A program made the position numbers and the translations under genes. Positions 1-9,820 of a DNA stretch of 64,000 nucleotides are shown piece after piece (within the stretch, counting starts at the first letter, position 1; the number at the start of each line of letters is the position of its first letter). The notes below the pieces were generated by a model, which was given only the letters and a program-made list of their open reading frames with translations, searched no databases and was not told where the DNA came from. This stretch comes from Nitrosomonas sp. (GTDB taxonomy: Bacteria; Pseudomonadota; Gammaproteobacteria; Burkholderiales; Nitrosomonadaceae), in assembly GCA_016721865.1 (NCBI GenBank), contig JADKHF010000003.1, positions 9,028 to 73,027 of the forward strand, read 5' to 3'.

Positions 1-1347
1 GCATTTTCAGTTTGATCCATTTCAAGTTGTAGCTCCGTTAATCTTGATGGATCAATGGATACAAGCTCATTCTGCTCTTTCAACAAACGGCTATGTCGCG
101 CTTCAAGCTGCTGAATGTTTTTTTCAATATGGGAGAGGTGGCTGTCTTCAAGTTGATTGGCCTGTTCGATTAAAAGCAGATTATGCCGGCACTCGTTTAA
201 TTTCTCCTGGCAAGCGAGAAAGTTTGCTTCGATAATAGGGAGTTTTTTGTTTTCCTCATCATTCTTAAGAATATATTCCTGGTGATTTAATTCCGCTTTC
301 TTTTTCCTGATACCAATGCGCTAGGTTTTCTAATTTGGTTTTTTTTAACTGATTGCTTCTTTCCAGTTGATTCTCAGCTTCTTGAATTTGGTGCGCTAAA
401 CGGTCAATTGTGTTTCTCAGGTGATTTATTTCTTGCTCCAGGCGGCCTATCTGGGCATCGATAGCATACAACTGTCCCTGCACTTGGAGTAGTTTGTCAT
501 TGACAATATATTCTTTTGTCCGGATTTTTTCATATTCTCTTTCTGCATTATGTTGATCTCTAAGAACAATCTCCAATTCGGTTTCAAGTCTTTGAATTTC
601 TTTTTTTGCATGAGTTTGTTGGTTAATTGCTTCGGTTCTACGCTGCAACCACAATAAGGACTGCGATCTATGCAACTTTTCTTGTAAGAGTTTATAGTTT
701 TTGGCAATTCTTGCCTGAATTTCTAAATGTTGCAACTGAGATGTTAATTCCAGGCAAATATCTTCTAAGCGAGTGAGATTTTTGCGGGTCTCAATAAGAC
801 GCAGGAAAGTTTCCTGTCTTCTTTCCCGATATTGGGAAATTCCTGCTGCTTCCTCCAGAAAACTTCTCAGTTCCTGGGGTCTTGCCTCAATAATCCGTGA
901 GATCATGCCTTGTTCAATGATTGCATACCCTCGACCTCCGACTCCAGTACCCAGGAAAAGATCGGAAATATCACGCCGTCGTACTTGAAGGTTATTGATG
1001 TAATAGCTTGAAATACCATCTCGCTGAAGCACGCGTTTAATCGCGATTTCTGCATAACTAGACCATTGCCCGGTTATTTTGTTTAGGTGATTGTCAAAAA
1101 CTATTTCAACACTGGCGCGCCCAACAGCTTTCCGGTTATCTGATCCTGCGAAAATAACATCCTGCATGGAATCACCGCGTAACGCAGAAGCCTTGGATTC
1201 ACCCAGAACCCATCGTACCGCATCAATAATATTTGATTTTCCACAACCATTGGGCCCCACGATACCTACTAGATCTTGGGATACAGAAATTACAGTTGGA
1301 TCGACGAATGATTTGAAGCCGGCGAGTTTGATATGAGCTAAGCGCAA
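1..1347 (-). CDS. smc: Chromosome segregation protein SMC, N-terminal part (partial, frameshifted)
   Basis: This is the N-terminal head and first coiled coil of the SMC ATPase, which works with ScpA/ScpB in chromosome compaction. The Walker A motif GPNGCGKSN lies near residue 32, followed by the SMC head sequence (VRWVLGESK, GTGVGGRGYA). A long Glu/Lys/Gln-rich coiled coil follows. The reading frame breaks near 296-308, at a run equivalent to GGAAAAAGAAA. After a one-base correction the coiled coil continues to the left edge in another frame. The hinge and C-terminal head lie outside the window. The start is the first ATG before the conserved MRLAHIKLAGFKSFVDP opening. The divergent neighbour is queF. 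Confidence 0.93.
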
Positions 1348-1441
1348 TTTTTCGTTTACGAGATAAGGCAGTTATAATAGAGGAAGCGCGTAGCGCAAAC
1401 TATTTATTGTAACTGAATTAATTTAAACATGAGCATGAAGA

Positions 1442-1861
1442 ATGACCAGTAAACCTGAGAAGACGCTTGAGACATTTCCAAATTTATTTAGAGAACGGGA
1501 TTACCATATTCATATGCAGATTCCTGAATTTACCTGCTTGTGCCCAAAGACGGGACAGCCTGATTTTGCAACCTTAATACTGGACTATATCCCAGATAAA
1601 AAATGTGTTGAACTTAAAAGCCTTAAACTTTATGTATGGTCATACCGGGATAAGGGCGTATTTCATGAAGCGGTTACGAACAAAATTCTCGATGACCTCG
1701 TTGCTGCTTTAAAGCCAAGATATATGCGATTAATCGCTCGTTTTTATGTGCGTGGCGGGATTTTTACGAACGTTACAGTTGATTATCGAAAAGAGGGGTG
1801 GCAACCAGAGCCAAGAATTTTACTTCAAGAATTCAATAGTCAATCGAATACTCGAGAGTAA
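1442..1861 (+). CDS. queF: NADPH-dependent 7-cyano-7-deazaguanine reductase QueF
   Basis: QueF reduces preQ0 to preQ1 in queuosine biosynthesis. At 139 residues it is the short, single-domain form of the family. It shows the FTCLCPKTGQPDF segment, with the presumed nucleophilic Cys34, and the family motif ELKSLKLY near residue 58. It is intact. It is divergent from smc and has no obvious operon partner. Confidence 0.95.
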   Translation: MTSKPEKTLETFPNLFRERDYHIHMQIPEFTCLCPKTGQPDFATLILDYIPDKKCVELKSLKLYVWSYRDKGVFHEAVTNKILDDLVAALKPRYMRLIARFYVRGGIFTNVTVDYRKEGWQPEPRILLQEFNSQSNTRE

Positions 1862-2016
1862 TTCCTAATGTGCTTTATAAAGTAATATGCATAATACTCT
1901 GATACTAAACATTATTTAATTTTTACCTATATTTTTTCATGAAAAAAATAGTTTGCAAAGTTCAGAATTTTATATATCCTGTTAGTCAATATGGATACAA
2001 AAAATATTATATATAG

Positions 2017-3306
2017 ATGATTTTAAAAAGAAATGAGTTTTTTGTTTTACTGATATCATTATTTTACTGGACTTGCGCACTTATACCGTTGGATGCATTT
2101 GCCCATAAATTAGTACAAGAAAAAATTCAGTATCATGCAAATTTATGGGATCGCTTACAAAACAGTTTTTCACTAGCGCTGCCACCCGATAGTAAAATAA
2201 TTCATAGAATAGGTGTTTCCTATTCGCAAAATCCAGAACTTTTCAATCGTATTATTGCGAATAGCGAACGGTATCTTCATTATATTGTGGAAGAGGTAGA
2301 GCGCCGTGGCATGCCGATGGAAATTGCGTTGATACCGTTTATTGAAAGTTCTTACGATCCTCTGATCAAGTCGAATAGCCAAACTTCAGGTTTGTGGCAA
2401 TTTCAACCGAAAACTGGACAAATCTTAGGGTTAGTGCAGAATGTTTGGCACGATGATCGTCGTGACATTGTTGCGTCAACTCAGGCTGCTCTTGATTATC
2501 TGCAATATCTTCATCAGAAGTTTGATAATTGGAAGTTGGCCATTGCGGCATACAATTTAGGTGAAGGTACTGTAAGTAAGGCATTATCTAGGAATATTCA
2601 CAAAGGCAGGTCAGGCAACTTTTATGATTTAAATCTACCTGTTGATGCAAAACAGTATGTATATAAGCTGTTGGCGATTAAAGATATAATAGTTAATTCT
2701 GGAAAATATGGTTTGCAAATTCGACCAATAGCGAATCGACCGTATTTTGATCAAGTTAAAATTCATGAGCCTATCGATACCTCTTTAGTTACCCGCCTTG
2801 CAAACATATCCGAAGTTGAATTTAACGCCCTAAATCCGGCTTACAATCGTTATGTTATTAAAGTGCATGATAAACCTCGTACTTTATTGTTACCTAAGAG
2901 CAATAAGGAGATTTTCTTGAAAAATCTGGAAACTTATCAAGATTCCAGGGTTTCATGGCAAACATATCATGTCAAAAAAGGTGAGAATATAAATGAAATT
3001 GCTGCTCGCCATAGTACTTCCGTAAAGCAACTAAAAACAATTAATGGTATTGCCAGAAATAAAAACATTACCCTTGGTCAGAAAATATTGGTTCCTCATA
3101 CGCTAACTGAGACTCAGTCTGATAATATTGCACGAAAGAAGGAACAGTTACAAAATTATCAGTCGAATGTTTATGTCGTAAAAAAAGGCGATACTTTGTA
3201 TGAGATTGCAAAGCGTTATGGTACAACCGTTGATCAAATTAAATCATGGAATGATAGTGATGAGAGCTTATCTATTGGTCAGAAACTGGTGATTGTGAAA
3301 GGCTAG
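2017..3306 (+). CDS. mltD: MltD-like membrane-bound lytic transglycosylase with two LysM domains
   Basis: This predicted peptidoglycan lytic transglycosylase has a hydrophobic N-terminal export signal (residues 8-28, ending DAFA). An SLT/goose-lysozyme-like domain carries the catalytic Glu at residue 110 (IPFIESSYDP), followed by SGLWQFQPKTG and AIAAYNLGEGTV. Two C-terminal LysM domains (about 316-362 and 385-429) bind glycan. No lipobox Cys is evident right after the signal, so a periplasmic rather than lipoprotein form is possible. The frame is intact. Its 3' end faces the aminopeptidase gene 10 bp away. Confidence 0.9.
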   Translation: MILKRNEFFVLLISLFYWTCALIPLDAFAHKLVQEKIQYHANLWDRLQNSFSLALPPDSKIIHRIGVSYSQNPELFNRIIANSERYLHYIVEEVERRGMPMEIALIPFIESSYDPLIKSNSQTSGLWQFQPKTGQILGLVQNVWHDDRRDIVASTQAALDYLQYLHQKFDNWKLAIAAYNLGEGTVSKALSRNIHKGRSGNFYDLNLPVDAKQYVYKLLAIKDIIVNSGKYGLQIRPIANRPYFDQVKIHEPIDTSLVTRLANISEVEFNALNPAYNRYVIKVHDKPRTLLLPKSNKEIFLKNLETYQDSRVSWQTYHVKKGENINEIAARHSTSVKQLKTINGIARNKNITLGQKILVPHTLTETQSDNIARKKEQLQNYQSNVYVVKKGDTLYEIAKRYGTTVDQIKSWNDSDESLSIGQKLVIVKG

Positions 3307-3316
3307 CCGCAGTAAA

Positions 3317-4788
3317 TTACTTTATATGATCAGACAAAGTTTTTAGAAATTCAATGGCCCAACTGACGCCGAATCCTGTGATTTCACTATCCACTGCGCC
3401 CAAGCCATTTTTATGACTGCTGGCGGACAAATCCATATGCAGCCAAGGTGTATCGTTAACAAATCGTCGTAGAAAACATGCGGCGAGGATATGATCGAAT
3501 TCTCCACCTAATTCACATTGTTTAATATCTGCAACATTGCTTTCTAGATTTTCTTCATAATCAACGTCCATCGGGAAAACACAGACCCGCTCACCGCTTT
3601 TGTTTCCTGCATAAACAGCTTTTGGGATAGATCGTCGCGATTACTAAAAATACCACTATAACGGGATCCCAAAGCGGTTTTCATGCTGCCGGTTAAAGTG
3701 GCAAAATCGATGATCAGATCTGGCTTCAGTCTGTCTGCCAATGTTAAGGTATCTGCTAAAACCATGCGTCCTTCAGCATCGGTGTGGATTATTTCAATTG
3801 ACAATCCATTCAACGCGGAAATGATGTCATTCTGCTTATAAGCATGTGGGCTGATATGATTTTGTGCTATTGCAAGCCAGCAATCAATTCTGATTGGAAT
3901 TTCAGCTCGAGTGGCAGCAAGCAAAATACCCAGTGCGACAGCAGAGCCATTCATATCCTCGTGCATGCCCATCATATGCCGGGCTGGTTTTAGATTATGA
4001 CCACCTGTATCGAAACAAATGCCTTTGCCGACAATGGCAACATTTTTATTTTGCGAATGCTGTTTACAATGATGTTGCAGATGAACAATGACTGCATCTT
4101 CTGAATCGCTGCCTTGTGCGACTGCAACAAAAGCGCCAGCACCAATTTCTTTTAGTTTGCTTAAATCATATTCCTGATATTTCCAGCCCTCATTCTCAGC
4201 CAGTTTCTTGATTTGCTGGCGATAGGTTTTCGGTGTTAGTTCGTTTGCTGGCAATGCGGTTAAGCCGCGTGCTAAAAAATTTCCTTCAGCCAGCGCACGT
4301 TGCAGGGTAAAGTTATCATTATCTTTATAACCATATAAAAATATTTTAGCCAGCGGTTTTTTAACAGGCTTAGTTTTGCGTACAGGAAGTGCGGCTCCAT
4401 TGACCCAGGTAGCATACACGGCTAACTCAGAAAAGCTTCTTCGTTGTTGAGTCGTACCATAGACATCGATATGTATTTCAGCAGGATTCTCCGAGAGTAG
4501 TAATTTGAGTGCTTTCCGCATACTGGTTTGTTGAATGAATACAGATTGACTTGTATCTATCATGACCCAAGTACATAATTCACCCTTCTCGAGATTTGCA
4601 CTGACTGGCGTATCAATAAGATCAGTCAATTGCATTTCACGTCGCAATAGCAGTTTTCTTAGCGGTTCTTCACCTGTAATATCATATTTTTTAGGGGTTT
4701 TTTCTAATATTGGGAGTATTACGAGAATATGTGATGCTTTAATAGATTGATCGATAGGTGATGTATTTTGGAAAAGTGATGCCAGCAT
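3317..4788 (-). CDS. M17 (leucyl aminopeptidase) family metallopeptidase, frameshifted
   Basis: This cytosolic dinuclear metallo-aminopeptidase shows the M17 metal-binding motifs in order: VGKGICFDTGG, MHEDMNGSA and TDAEGRMVLADTL. The residue before TDAEGR is His, where the family signature usually has Asn. The frame shifts near 3617-3627, at cagcttttggg. After the shift the C-terminal sequence continues (GNKSGERVCVFPMDVDYEEN, then LHMDLSASSHKNGLG) to the stop at 3317, giving a full-length enzyme of roughly 490 residues. The family branch (PepA or PepB) was not resolved. Confidence 0.88.
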
Positions 4789-4957
4789 TGAAAGCTTTCC
4801 TGTTGAATATTATTTTTTTAATGACAATTCTAGACGTCATTGCATGAAGGTGGCGATTAATAAACTTGTTATTATATACACCTAATTTGCATTATGGCTG
4901 AGATAGCCTGAAGCGGATGGACTATATTCAGATTTTAATGAGGAGTTTCAACTAAGG

Positions 4958-5752
4958 ATGCGCCAATATCTTGAGTTAATGCAGCATGTTATGAATCATG
5001 GGCATCAGAAATCAGATCGAACGGGTACCGGGACACTTTCAATTTTCGGCTATCAAATGCGCTTTAACTTGGCAGATGGTTTTCCATTGGTGACAACCAA
5101 GAAATGCCATTTGAAATCTATTATTCACGAATTATTGTGGTTCTTGCAAGGCGATACGAATATCGATTATCTCCACGAGAAAGGTGTGTCCATATGGGAT
5201 GAGTGGGCTGATTCGAATGGTGATCTTGGCCCGATATATGGGCATCAATGGCGATGCTGGACAACAGCAGATGGACAACATGTCGATCAACTTAAGCAAG
5301 TTATCGAACAGATAAAGAATAAACCCGATTCACGGCGCATGCTTGTTTCTTCCTGGAATGTTGGGGATCTGCATAAAATGCGATTACCCCCGTGTCATGC
5401 ATTTTTCCAGTTTTATGTGGCGGACAATCGTTTATCGTGTCAACTTTATCAACGCAGTGCGGATATTTTTCTCGGAATTCCTTTTAATATCGCATCGTAT
5501 GCGTTGCTTACATTAATGATCGCACAAGTATGCAACCTTGATGCCGGGGAATTTGTGCATACCTTAGGTGACGCGCATCTTTATCTGAATCATCTGGATC
5601 AAGCTCATGAGCAGTTAAAGCGAGAGCCGCGGCCCTTGCCCATCATGCAATTAAATAAAGATATTAAAGAGATACTGGATTTTAAATATGAAGATTTTAC
5701 TCTGGTGAATTATGATCCCTATCCGGCTATTAAGGCGCCAGTAGCCGTATGA
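4958..5752 (+). CDS. thyA: Thymidylate synthase
   Basis: ThyA methylates dUMP to dTMP using methylenetetrahydrofolate. The 264-residue length is the same as the E. coli enzyme. The nucleophile is Cys146 in RLPPCHAFFQ, and the N-terminal RTGTGTLSIFG phosphate-binding segment is present. The start ATG has a gaggagttt ribosome-binding site. The stop overlaps the folA start by 4 bp (ATGA), implying translational coupling of dTMP synthesis with regeneration of tetrahydrofolate. Confidence 0.97.
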   Translation: MRQYLELMQHVMNHGHQKSDRTGTGTLSIFGYQMRFNLADGFPLVTTKKCHLKSIIHELLWFLQGDTNIDYLHEKGVSIWDEWADSNGDLGPIYGHQWRCWTTADGQHVDQLKQVIEQIKNKPDSRRMLVSSWNVGDLHKMRLPPCHAFFQFYVADNRLSCQLYQRSADIFLGIPFNIASYALLTLMIAQVCNLDAGEFVHTLGDAHLYLNHLDQAHEQLKREPRPLPIMQLNKDIKEILDFKYEDFTLVNYDPYPAIKAPVAV

Positions 5753-6267
5753 TGTCACCTCGTTTGGCTATATTGGTAGCAATGGCGAGAAACCGTGTGA
5801 TTGGCTGGAATAATAAATTACCATGGCATTTACCGGCCGATTTGAAGCATTTCAAGTTCCTGACGATGGGGCAAACCATTGTGATGGGACGCAAAACGTA
5901 CGAATCTATTGGTAAGCCTTTGCCCGGTAGAACTAATATTATCATCACGCGTCAAGCAGGATATGAAGTGCCCGGAGCGATTGTGGTTAGCTCGATTGAC
6001 AACGCGCTTCTGATCTGTGAAGAAAACAGCGCAATCAATGGGGAACATTTTATCATTGGCGGCGAAAAAATTTACCGGCAAACACTTGAAATTTGCCAGC
6101 GCATGTATATTACCGAGATACAGAGAGATTTTGAGGGAGATGTTTTCTTTCCGGAATTTGATCCGAACGAGTGGGAAGAAACGCAACGTGATAAGCAGAT
6201 TTCGGAAAACGATGCCAATCTGGAATACCATTTTGTCGTCCTTGACCGTAAAGTAAGCACGATATGA
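5749..6267 (+). CDS. folA: Dihydrofolate reductase
   Basis: FolA reduces the dihydrofolate produced by ThyA. The protein of 172 residues shows the N-terminal LAILVAMARNRVIGWNNKLP, the WHLPADLKHFK substrate loop, and the NADPH site VMGRKTYESIGKPLPGR. Its start overlaps the thyA stop (ATGA). The reading frame is complete. Confidence 0.96.
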   Translation: MMSPRLAILVAMARNRVIGWNNKLPWHLPADLKHFKFLTMGQTIVMGRKTYESIGKPLPGRTNIIITRQAGYEVPGAIVVSSIDNALLICEENSAINGEHFIIGGEKIYRQTLEICQRMYITEIQRDFEGDVFFPEFDPNEWEETQRDKQISENDANLEYHFVVLDRKVSTI

Positions 6268-6313
6268 ATGTTGCTTTGAAGTTTTTCTGTACCGTTAAAC
6301 GTAAAAATCAAAG

Positions 6314-6355
6314 ATAACAATGGCGAAGTGCGCTGAGCTACTTCACCATTGTTAT
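6314..6355. terminator. Strong hairpin between convergent folA and ornithine decarboxylase
   Basis: The arms ATAACAATGG-GAAGT and ACTTC-CCATTGTTAT pair with one small mismatch around a 10-nt loop. It lies in the gap between two convergent genes, so a shared terminator is the simplest reading. On the minus strand a T-rich stretch (ctttgattttt) follows the stem; the plus side has no U-tract. Confidence 0.6.
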
Positions 6356-6393
6356 GAAAGACTGACAATCGATGGGTTATTAATAACGAATAC

Positions 6394-7569
6394 TTATATC
6401 ACTTTCACATCGGGTAAAGGAAACCCATTAAAATTACTGGCGTAGGCAGTCGTATAAGCGCCCGCGTTGGGTATATAAATGAAATCGCCTTCCTGTATAT
6501 CGTTGGGTAGCATGAGATCATGCATCAGAATATCCACCGAATCACAAGTTGGACCGGCGACAGACCAAGGGATATTGCTACCTTTTCGATCAGTCAGGAT
6601 TTCGTAGCGCAATCCTTCAGTAATTTCTATGACACCGCCAAACATGCCTGCATCCCAATACATCCATCGTTTCCCATTTCGGGTTGCTGTACCCACCACT
6701 CGACAAACAAAATAGGCCGAATCGGATACTAAGTAACGGCCAGGTTCAGCCATAATGCTGACATTGTCTGGTAAATCAGCAATAGCATCGTTAATGACTT
6801 CAGCAATGATTTCAATCGAAGGAATTGGTTTGGTATGGCGAACCGGGTAACCGCCCCCAATATTAAGTAGCCGAGGATTTAAACCCGCTAGTTGCATATC
6901 AGCAAAAACTTTTTTGGCACGTTCAATGCCTACCCGCCAATTCTGAGGATTGCGGCACTGTGAGCCGACATGAAAAGTAACGCCAGCCAGATCTGCATTA
7001 AGCTTTGCAGCTTCCTGAATGATTTCATTAATGTCAGCAAGGTGCGTTCCGAATTTCCCCGCTAATGGCCAATCACTACCGATATTCGGTGTGTCGATGC
7101 GTAAATACATCTTGGCATCTGGTTTGACACTGGCGATTTTTCGCAATTCTTCAATACTGTCAAGTACGTACCATTCAACACCTTTCTTAGCTGCATATTC
7201 AAGGTAAGCTCGGGATTTCATCGGGTTGCTATAAAATATTTCAGCAGCCGATACGCCCAGCTTTAGTAACAGATCAAGCTCTGCAATCGAAGCAATCTCA
7301 AAACCAGCGCTTTCTTCAATGAGTGTTTTCAGTACACGCTCATCGGGATTGGCTTTAACTGCATAATGCGGATGAACTCGTGGCATGGCAGCTTTAAAGC
7401 GCCGGGTTTTTTGCCGGACAATGTTGCGGTCAATCAGTAAAAAAGGGCGTTGATAGTCTTTCTTCAGTTCATTCTGAACGTGCTTAAAATTCAGACTATT
7501 TTCAGGATGGGTATCAAACAGGACTTCAGATTGATCGGATTTCTGAAGTGTAGAGGGAAATATATGCAT
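6394..7569 (-). CDS. Ornithine/lysine decarboxylase-like PLP enzyme (alanine-racemase fold)
   Basis: This type III PLP decarboxylase is probably an ornithine decarboxylase giving putrescine. The PLP lysine is K72 in HYAVKANP. The glycine loop is NIGGGYP, the phosphate-binding MAEPGRY follows, and the active-site Cys342 sits in GPTCDSVD. At 391 residues it matches the short eukaryote-like ODC family. The GPTCDSVD context fits ODC better than diaminopimelate decarboxylase, but lysine cannot be excluded. The start ATG has an AAGGAA site. A 21-codon upstream ORF and a good sigma-70 promoter precede it. Confidence 0.85.
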   Translation of the reverse strand: MHIFPSTLQKSDQSEVLFDTHPENSLNFKHVQNELKKDYQRPFLLIDRNIVRQKTRRFKAAMPRVHPHYAVKANPDERVLKTLIEESAGFEIASIAELDLLLKLGVSAAEIFYSNPMKSRAYLEYAAKKGVEWYVLDSIEELRKIASVKPDAKMYLRIDTPNIGSDWPLAGKFGTHLADINEIIQEAAKLNADLAGVTFHVGSQCRNPQNWRVGIERAKKVFADMQLAGLNPRLLNIGGGYPVRHTKPIPSIEIIAEVINDAIADLPDNVSIMAEPGRYLVSDSAYFVCRVVGTATRNGKRWMYWDAGMFGGVIEITEGLRYEILTDRKGSNIPWSVAGPTCDSVDILMHDLMLPNDIQEGDFIYIPNAGAYTTAYASNFNGFPLPDVKVI

Positions 7570-7591
7570 GAGTGTTTTCCTTTAAAAATGG

Positions 7592-7657
7592 CTACGTAAC
7601 AGGAATATGAACGTTGACTAAGTCAACCGCAGAAAAAAAGTTTTTGATAGTTTTCAT
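7592..7657 (-). CDS. Candidate leader peptide upstream of the decarboxylase (21 aa)
   Basis: This small ORF was found by reading the 5' region of the decarboxylase. It has a near-perfect Shine-Dalgarno (AAGGAGGT) five bases before its ATG. It encodes 21 residues beginning MKTIKNFFSAVDLV and stops 22 nt before the decarboxylase start. The codons for VDLVN form a perfect 6-bp inverted repeat (GTTGAC-tta-GTCAAC). The ribosome-binding site is stronger than that of the decarboxylase itself. Bacterial ODC genes are known to use regulatory leader peptides (SpeFL on E. coli speF). This peptide is not recognisably homologous, so regulation is inferred from position only. Confidence 0.5.
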   Translation of the reverse strand: MKTIKNFFSAVDLVNVHIPVT

Positions 7658-7702
7658 GATGACCTCCTTATCGGTAAGTTTGCTTGTTTTGAATTTGCAC
7701 GC

Positions 7703-7730
7703 ATTATAGTCTGCATTTCAGGCAAATCAA
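7703..7730 (-). promoter_or_regulatory. Sigma-70 type promoter of leader peptide/decarboxylase
   Basis: On the minus strand TTGATT (7725-7730) and a perfect TATAAT (7703-7708) are separated by 16 bp. Transcription would start near 7696, giving an approximately 40-nt leader before the 21-codon ORF. The rest of the gap up to 7935 shows no gene. Confidence 0.6.
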
Positions 7731-7935
7731 GTATTTTTTTATATAGAAATTAATTTTCATGGAGCGCAACTTATGTATTTTAAAACAACATATTATGCGA
7801 TTGCTGTTTATGCGGGACAAGACGGGCATTTTGCAAAAAAGTTTAGGCAATTCATTTTCAACTGATGGCTGATTTCAACACCCTGATACATGGCCTATTT
7901 TATTTGTTTAGATGATTGTGTTTCCTCGCGATAGA

Positions 7936-9201
7936 TCAATTCCACTGCAACTTCAAATTCAAATAACCATCTGTCTTTTCATTAAATCTGAAATAAATAA
8001 GATTTTTTCCTCGGCGGATAGGCTGTTGCCTGGAATGAGGTTTGAATGGCCCAGCGGCAGAAAGTGATTTCTCAATTCTCAGCCGCCCTGCGCGGGGTGA
8101 GAAAATCGTCAATTCATAGCGGCCGTGGCTGATTTCCCGTAATAATGGAGCAAATGGCTTAGCCAGCGGCTCACCAATGAATACACCTTGTCCCGGCCAG
8201 GCTACACTTTTCCAATAGGCTTCAATAGCGCTGGCACCCAATGCATAATGAAACATGGCAACCGCGGGTGATGGAAATTTCTGTGGGTAGCTGCAAGGTT
8301 CGACAACCGTGCCATAACTTGCTGTGGCGCCGGCCTCCAGCCAACGCAAGCTGCTCATCTGGGAAGAATCGGTCAGTTTGCCACCGGCCGATGTTAAATG
8401 ATCTGCTAATGCACCGGGAAGAAAGGCAAGTGTTTCCAGCATCGGTACCTGAATCGATCCGGTAAAGTAAAAAAGCACATCTTGACGATCCAAAATGTAA
8501 TCGGTTTCAAGTATCTGTAGAGAAAAAACGCCGTCCAGATCTTTTGCAGTTTGCGCATAATTCATTGCTCGAGTATTACGCGCTTTATCTGAGGTGCTTA
8601 ATAAATAAGCGTGGCCATTTGGGAAACTGTGGTCTGATGCAATGCCCCGGCCTATCAACGCGCTAACTTGTTCAAAGGTTACCCCAGCCAGCATCATGGC
8701 GGGTCGCAGCTGATGATCTTTGGCCGGATATCGGCTTTGCGAATTGAAGTAGGGACTGGGTGCTGTCGGCGTACATTCTGTGGAACAGAATTTTTCGTTA
8801 AAACCAAAGGCCAGTGCGGAAGTCAGCGACATACAATCTACCCGATAGGGATTGGTCCAGGCAACTGCGTAAGCCTGCACATGATCGGGAGTAAGCTGAT
8901 CAATCGTTGTTTTTAATTGTTGAAATTCCTGGCGTGTCATGACACTGCGTCCAGAGGGGAAACGCAGATGAATTATATTGATTTCCGGGATATGCCGTGC
9001 TTGCTGGTAGTAGCTAGCAACTTGCCGGGATAAGGGATCGTCATCATTGACAAGGACAGCAATATCTTCCGGCATAAATCCGGTATGGGGTAAAGAGATT
9101 CGCTTTTGTGCTTCCACAGAAAAAGCAGCAGAAAACAGAATAAGCGCTAAAAGAATGGGAAGTTGTCTGATCAGCTTTAAACTTTCTCGTGTCAACATCA
9201 T
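7936..9201 (-). CDS. TIGR03790-family secreted protein
   Basis: This exported protein of 421 residues has unknown function. It has a hydrophobic signal (residues 13-31, ending SVEAQ), then a domain resembling the TIGR03790 family (LVNDDDPLSRQVASYYQQAR and AYAVAWTNPYRVDCMSLTSA). A C-terminal beta-rich part is rich in Arg. It follows dcd on the same strand with a 39-bp gap. The frame is intact. The family name is from recalled resemblance. Confidence 0.7.
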   Translation of the reverse strand: MMLTRESLKLIRQLPILLALILFSAAFSVEAQKRISLPHTGFMPEDIAVLVNDDDPLSRQVASYYQQARHIPEINIIHLRFPSGRSVMTRQEFQQLKTTIDQLTPDHVQAYAVAWTNPYRVDCMSLTSALAFGFNEKFCSTECTPTAPSPYFNSQSRYPAKDHQLRPAMMLAGVTFEQVSALIGRGIASDHSFPNGHAYLLSTSDKARNTRAMNYAQTAKDLDGVFSLQILETDYILDRQDVLFYFTGSIQVPMLETLAFLPGALADHLTSAGGKLTDSSQMSSLRWLEAGATASYGTVVEPCSYPQKFPSPAVAMFHYALGASAIEAYWKSVAWPGQGVFIGEPLAKPFAPLLREISHGRYELTIFSPRAGRLRIEKSLSAAGPFKPHSRQQPIRRGKNLIYFRFNEKTDGYLNLKLQWN

Positions 9202-9240
9202 AAATGATTCTCACACATCAGTTATCAAACTTTCATTGCT

Positions 9241-9807
9241 TCAAATTTTTGGCAATGTGACACCGTGCTGTCCTTGGTATTTGCCGCCTCGATCCTTGTA
9301 AGAAGTTTCACAGACTTCATCCGATTCAAAGAAAATAACTTGCGCGACGCCTTCGTTGGCATAAATTTTAGCGGGCAGGGGGGTTGTGTTGGAAAACTCC
9401 AAAGTGACATATCCTTCCCATTCCGGTTCAAATGGGGTGACATTGACGATAATGCCGCAGCGGGCATACGTTGATTTGCCCAAACAAATTGTCAGCACAT
9501 TACGCGGGATACGAAAATACTCAACGGTGCGGGCCAGCGCAAATGAATTGGGTGGAATGATACACACATCACTTTTGACATCAACGAATGAATTGGAGTC
9601 AAAATTCTTCGGATCGACAATGGTGGAATTAATATTGGTGAATAACTTGAATTCATCCGAGCACCGGATATCGTAGCCATAGCTTGAAGTGCCATAGGAA
9701 ACAATCCGCTGGTCGTTTTTCTGACGGATCTGATCGGGTTCAAAGGGTTCAATCATGCCATACGTTTGCGCCATGTGGCGTATCCACTTATCTGATTTAA
9801 TCGTCAT
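9241..9807 (-). CDS. dcd: dCTP deaminase
   Basis: Dcd deaminates dCTP to dUTP, feeding the dUMP used by ThyA. At 188 residues it has the typical length. It shows TSSYGYDIRC, the GKSTYARCGI nucleotide-binding segment and the catalytic region VTPFEPEWEGYVTLEFSN. It lies 13 bp downstream of apbC on the same strand. Confidence 0.96.
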   Translation of the reverse strand: MTIKSDKWIRHMAQTYGMIEPFEPDQIRQKNDQRIVSYGTSSYGYDIRCSDEFKLFTNINSTIVDPKNFDSNSFVDVKSDVCIIPPNSFALARTVEYFRIPRNVLTICLGKSTYARCGIIVNVTPFEPEWEGYVTLEFSNTTPLPAKIYANEGVAQVIFFESDEVCETSYKDRGGKYQGQHGVTLPKI

Positions 9808-9820
9808 TTCTTAGTTGTTC

